Part shown: positions 12,924 to 13,023 of the stretch, piece by piece | How the letters are laid out: each line of letters begins with the position of its first letter | How positions within the stretch are numbered: position 1 is the first letter of the stretch | Assembly: GCA_964541595.1 (NCBI GenBank) | Contig: CAZIRO010000071.1 | Coordinates: 1 to 13,023 of the forward strand | Source of the DNA: CAZIRO01 sp964541595 | Lineage (GTDB): Bacteria; Acidobacteriota; HRBIN11 | Length of the DNA stretch: 13,023 bases | Reading direction: 5' to 3' | Notes under the pieces: model-generated | The model's database searches: none | What the model was told of the DNA's origin: nothing | Seen by the model: only the letters and a program-made list of their open reading frames with translations | Translations under genes and position numbers: made by a program

Positions 12924-13023
12924 CTGAAATCGGGACAGGCCATGGGACACCGTGGGTCCCCATGCGGTCATGCACTATCCCCCGCCCATGCGATGCCCCG
13001 TCCCCTGTCTTCCGTCTCCCGTC
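12924..13023 (+). repeat. Dispersed repeat copy D, cut by window end
   Basis: Over 100 bases this matches the start of copy B (7461-7560) with three mismatches after the leading CTGAA, including ATCGGGACAGG and the GTCTCCC heptamer onset. The element continues beyond the window. It lies 71 bases after the stop of the 12061 gene. Confidence 0.85.

Overview
The window is about 13 kb of moderately GC-rich bacterial DNA. It carries ten protein-coding genes, most preceded by clear Shine-Dalgarno sequences, and several sigma70-like promoters. No tRNA, rRNA, CRISPR array or phage gene was seen. The lineage cannot be fixed from the sequence. A DUF2851 protein, a YycJ-type hydrolase, an M16 peptidase and an LDH-like malate dehydrogenase suggest a free-living, peptide-using and probably uncultured bacterium. 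The notable feature between genes is a family of dispersed repeats with inverted ends and a core of degenerate 7-bp tandem units.

Layout. (1) Positions 188-901 hold two small membrane proteins, each with a vicinal-cysteine motif near residue 22, as in MerT/MerC-type metal transporters. In the second protein the second cysteine position is an in-frame TGA, so it is either a selenocysteine candidate or a broken gene. (2) At 977-1095 there is a MITE-like element: about 21-bp inverted ends flanked by a perfect 6-bp direct repeat. It lies just upstream of an extended -10 promoter for a cupin gene and a P1-family (DmpA-type) aminopeptidase, both on the plus strand. (3) Converging on these are an OPT oligopeptide transporter (5717-3747) and malate dehydrogenase (3719-2787), a two-gene minus-strand operon with its own promoter. 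(4) After repeat copy A comes the DUF2851 gene (6141-7433), a hairpin and repeat copy B. (5) A good promoter at 7715-7743 drives an M16 zinc peptidase and a YycJ-type metallo-beta-lactamase-fold protein. (6) These converge, with only 5 bp between stop codons, on a putative lipoprotein amidohydrolase of the D-aminoacylase group (11666-9966). (7) Repeat copy C separates that gene from a helix-rich hypothetical protein (12061-12852). (8) The window ends inside repeat copy D.

How the genes fit together. Four products act on peptides or acylated amino acids: the P1 aminopeptidase, the OPT transporter, the M16 peptidase and the D-aminoacylase-like amidohydrolase. This suggests peptide scavenging or turnover of unusual peptides, but they sit in separate transcription units and the link is an inference. 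Repeats occupy three of the larger intergenic spaces (5718-6140, 7434-7796, 11667-12060) and the start of the one that runs off the window end. They abut or overlap likely promoters and leaders.
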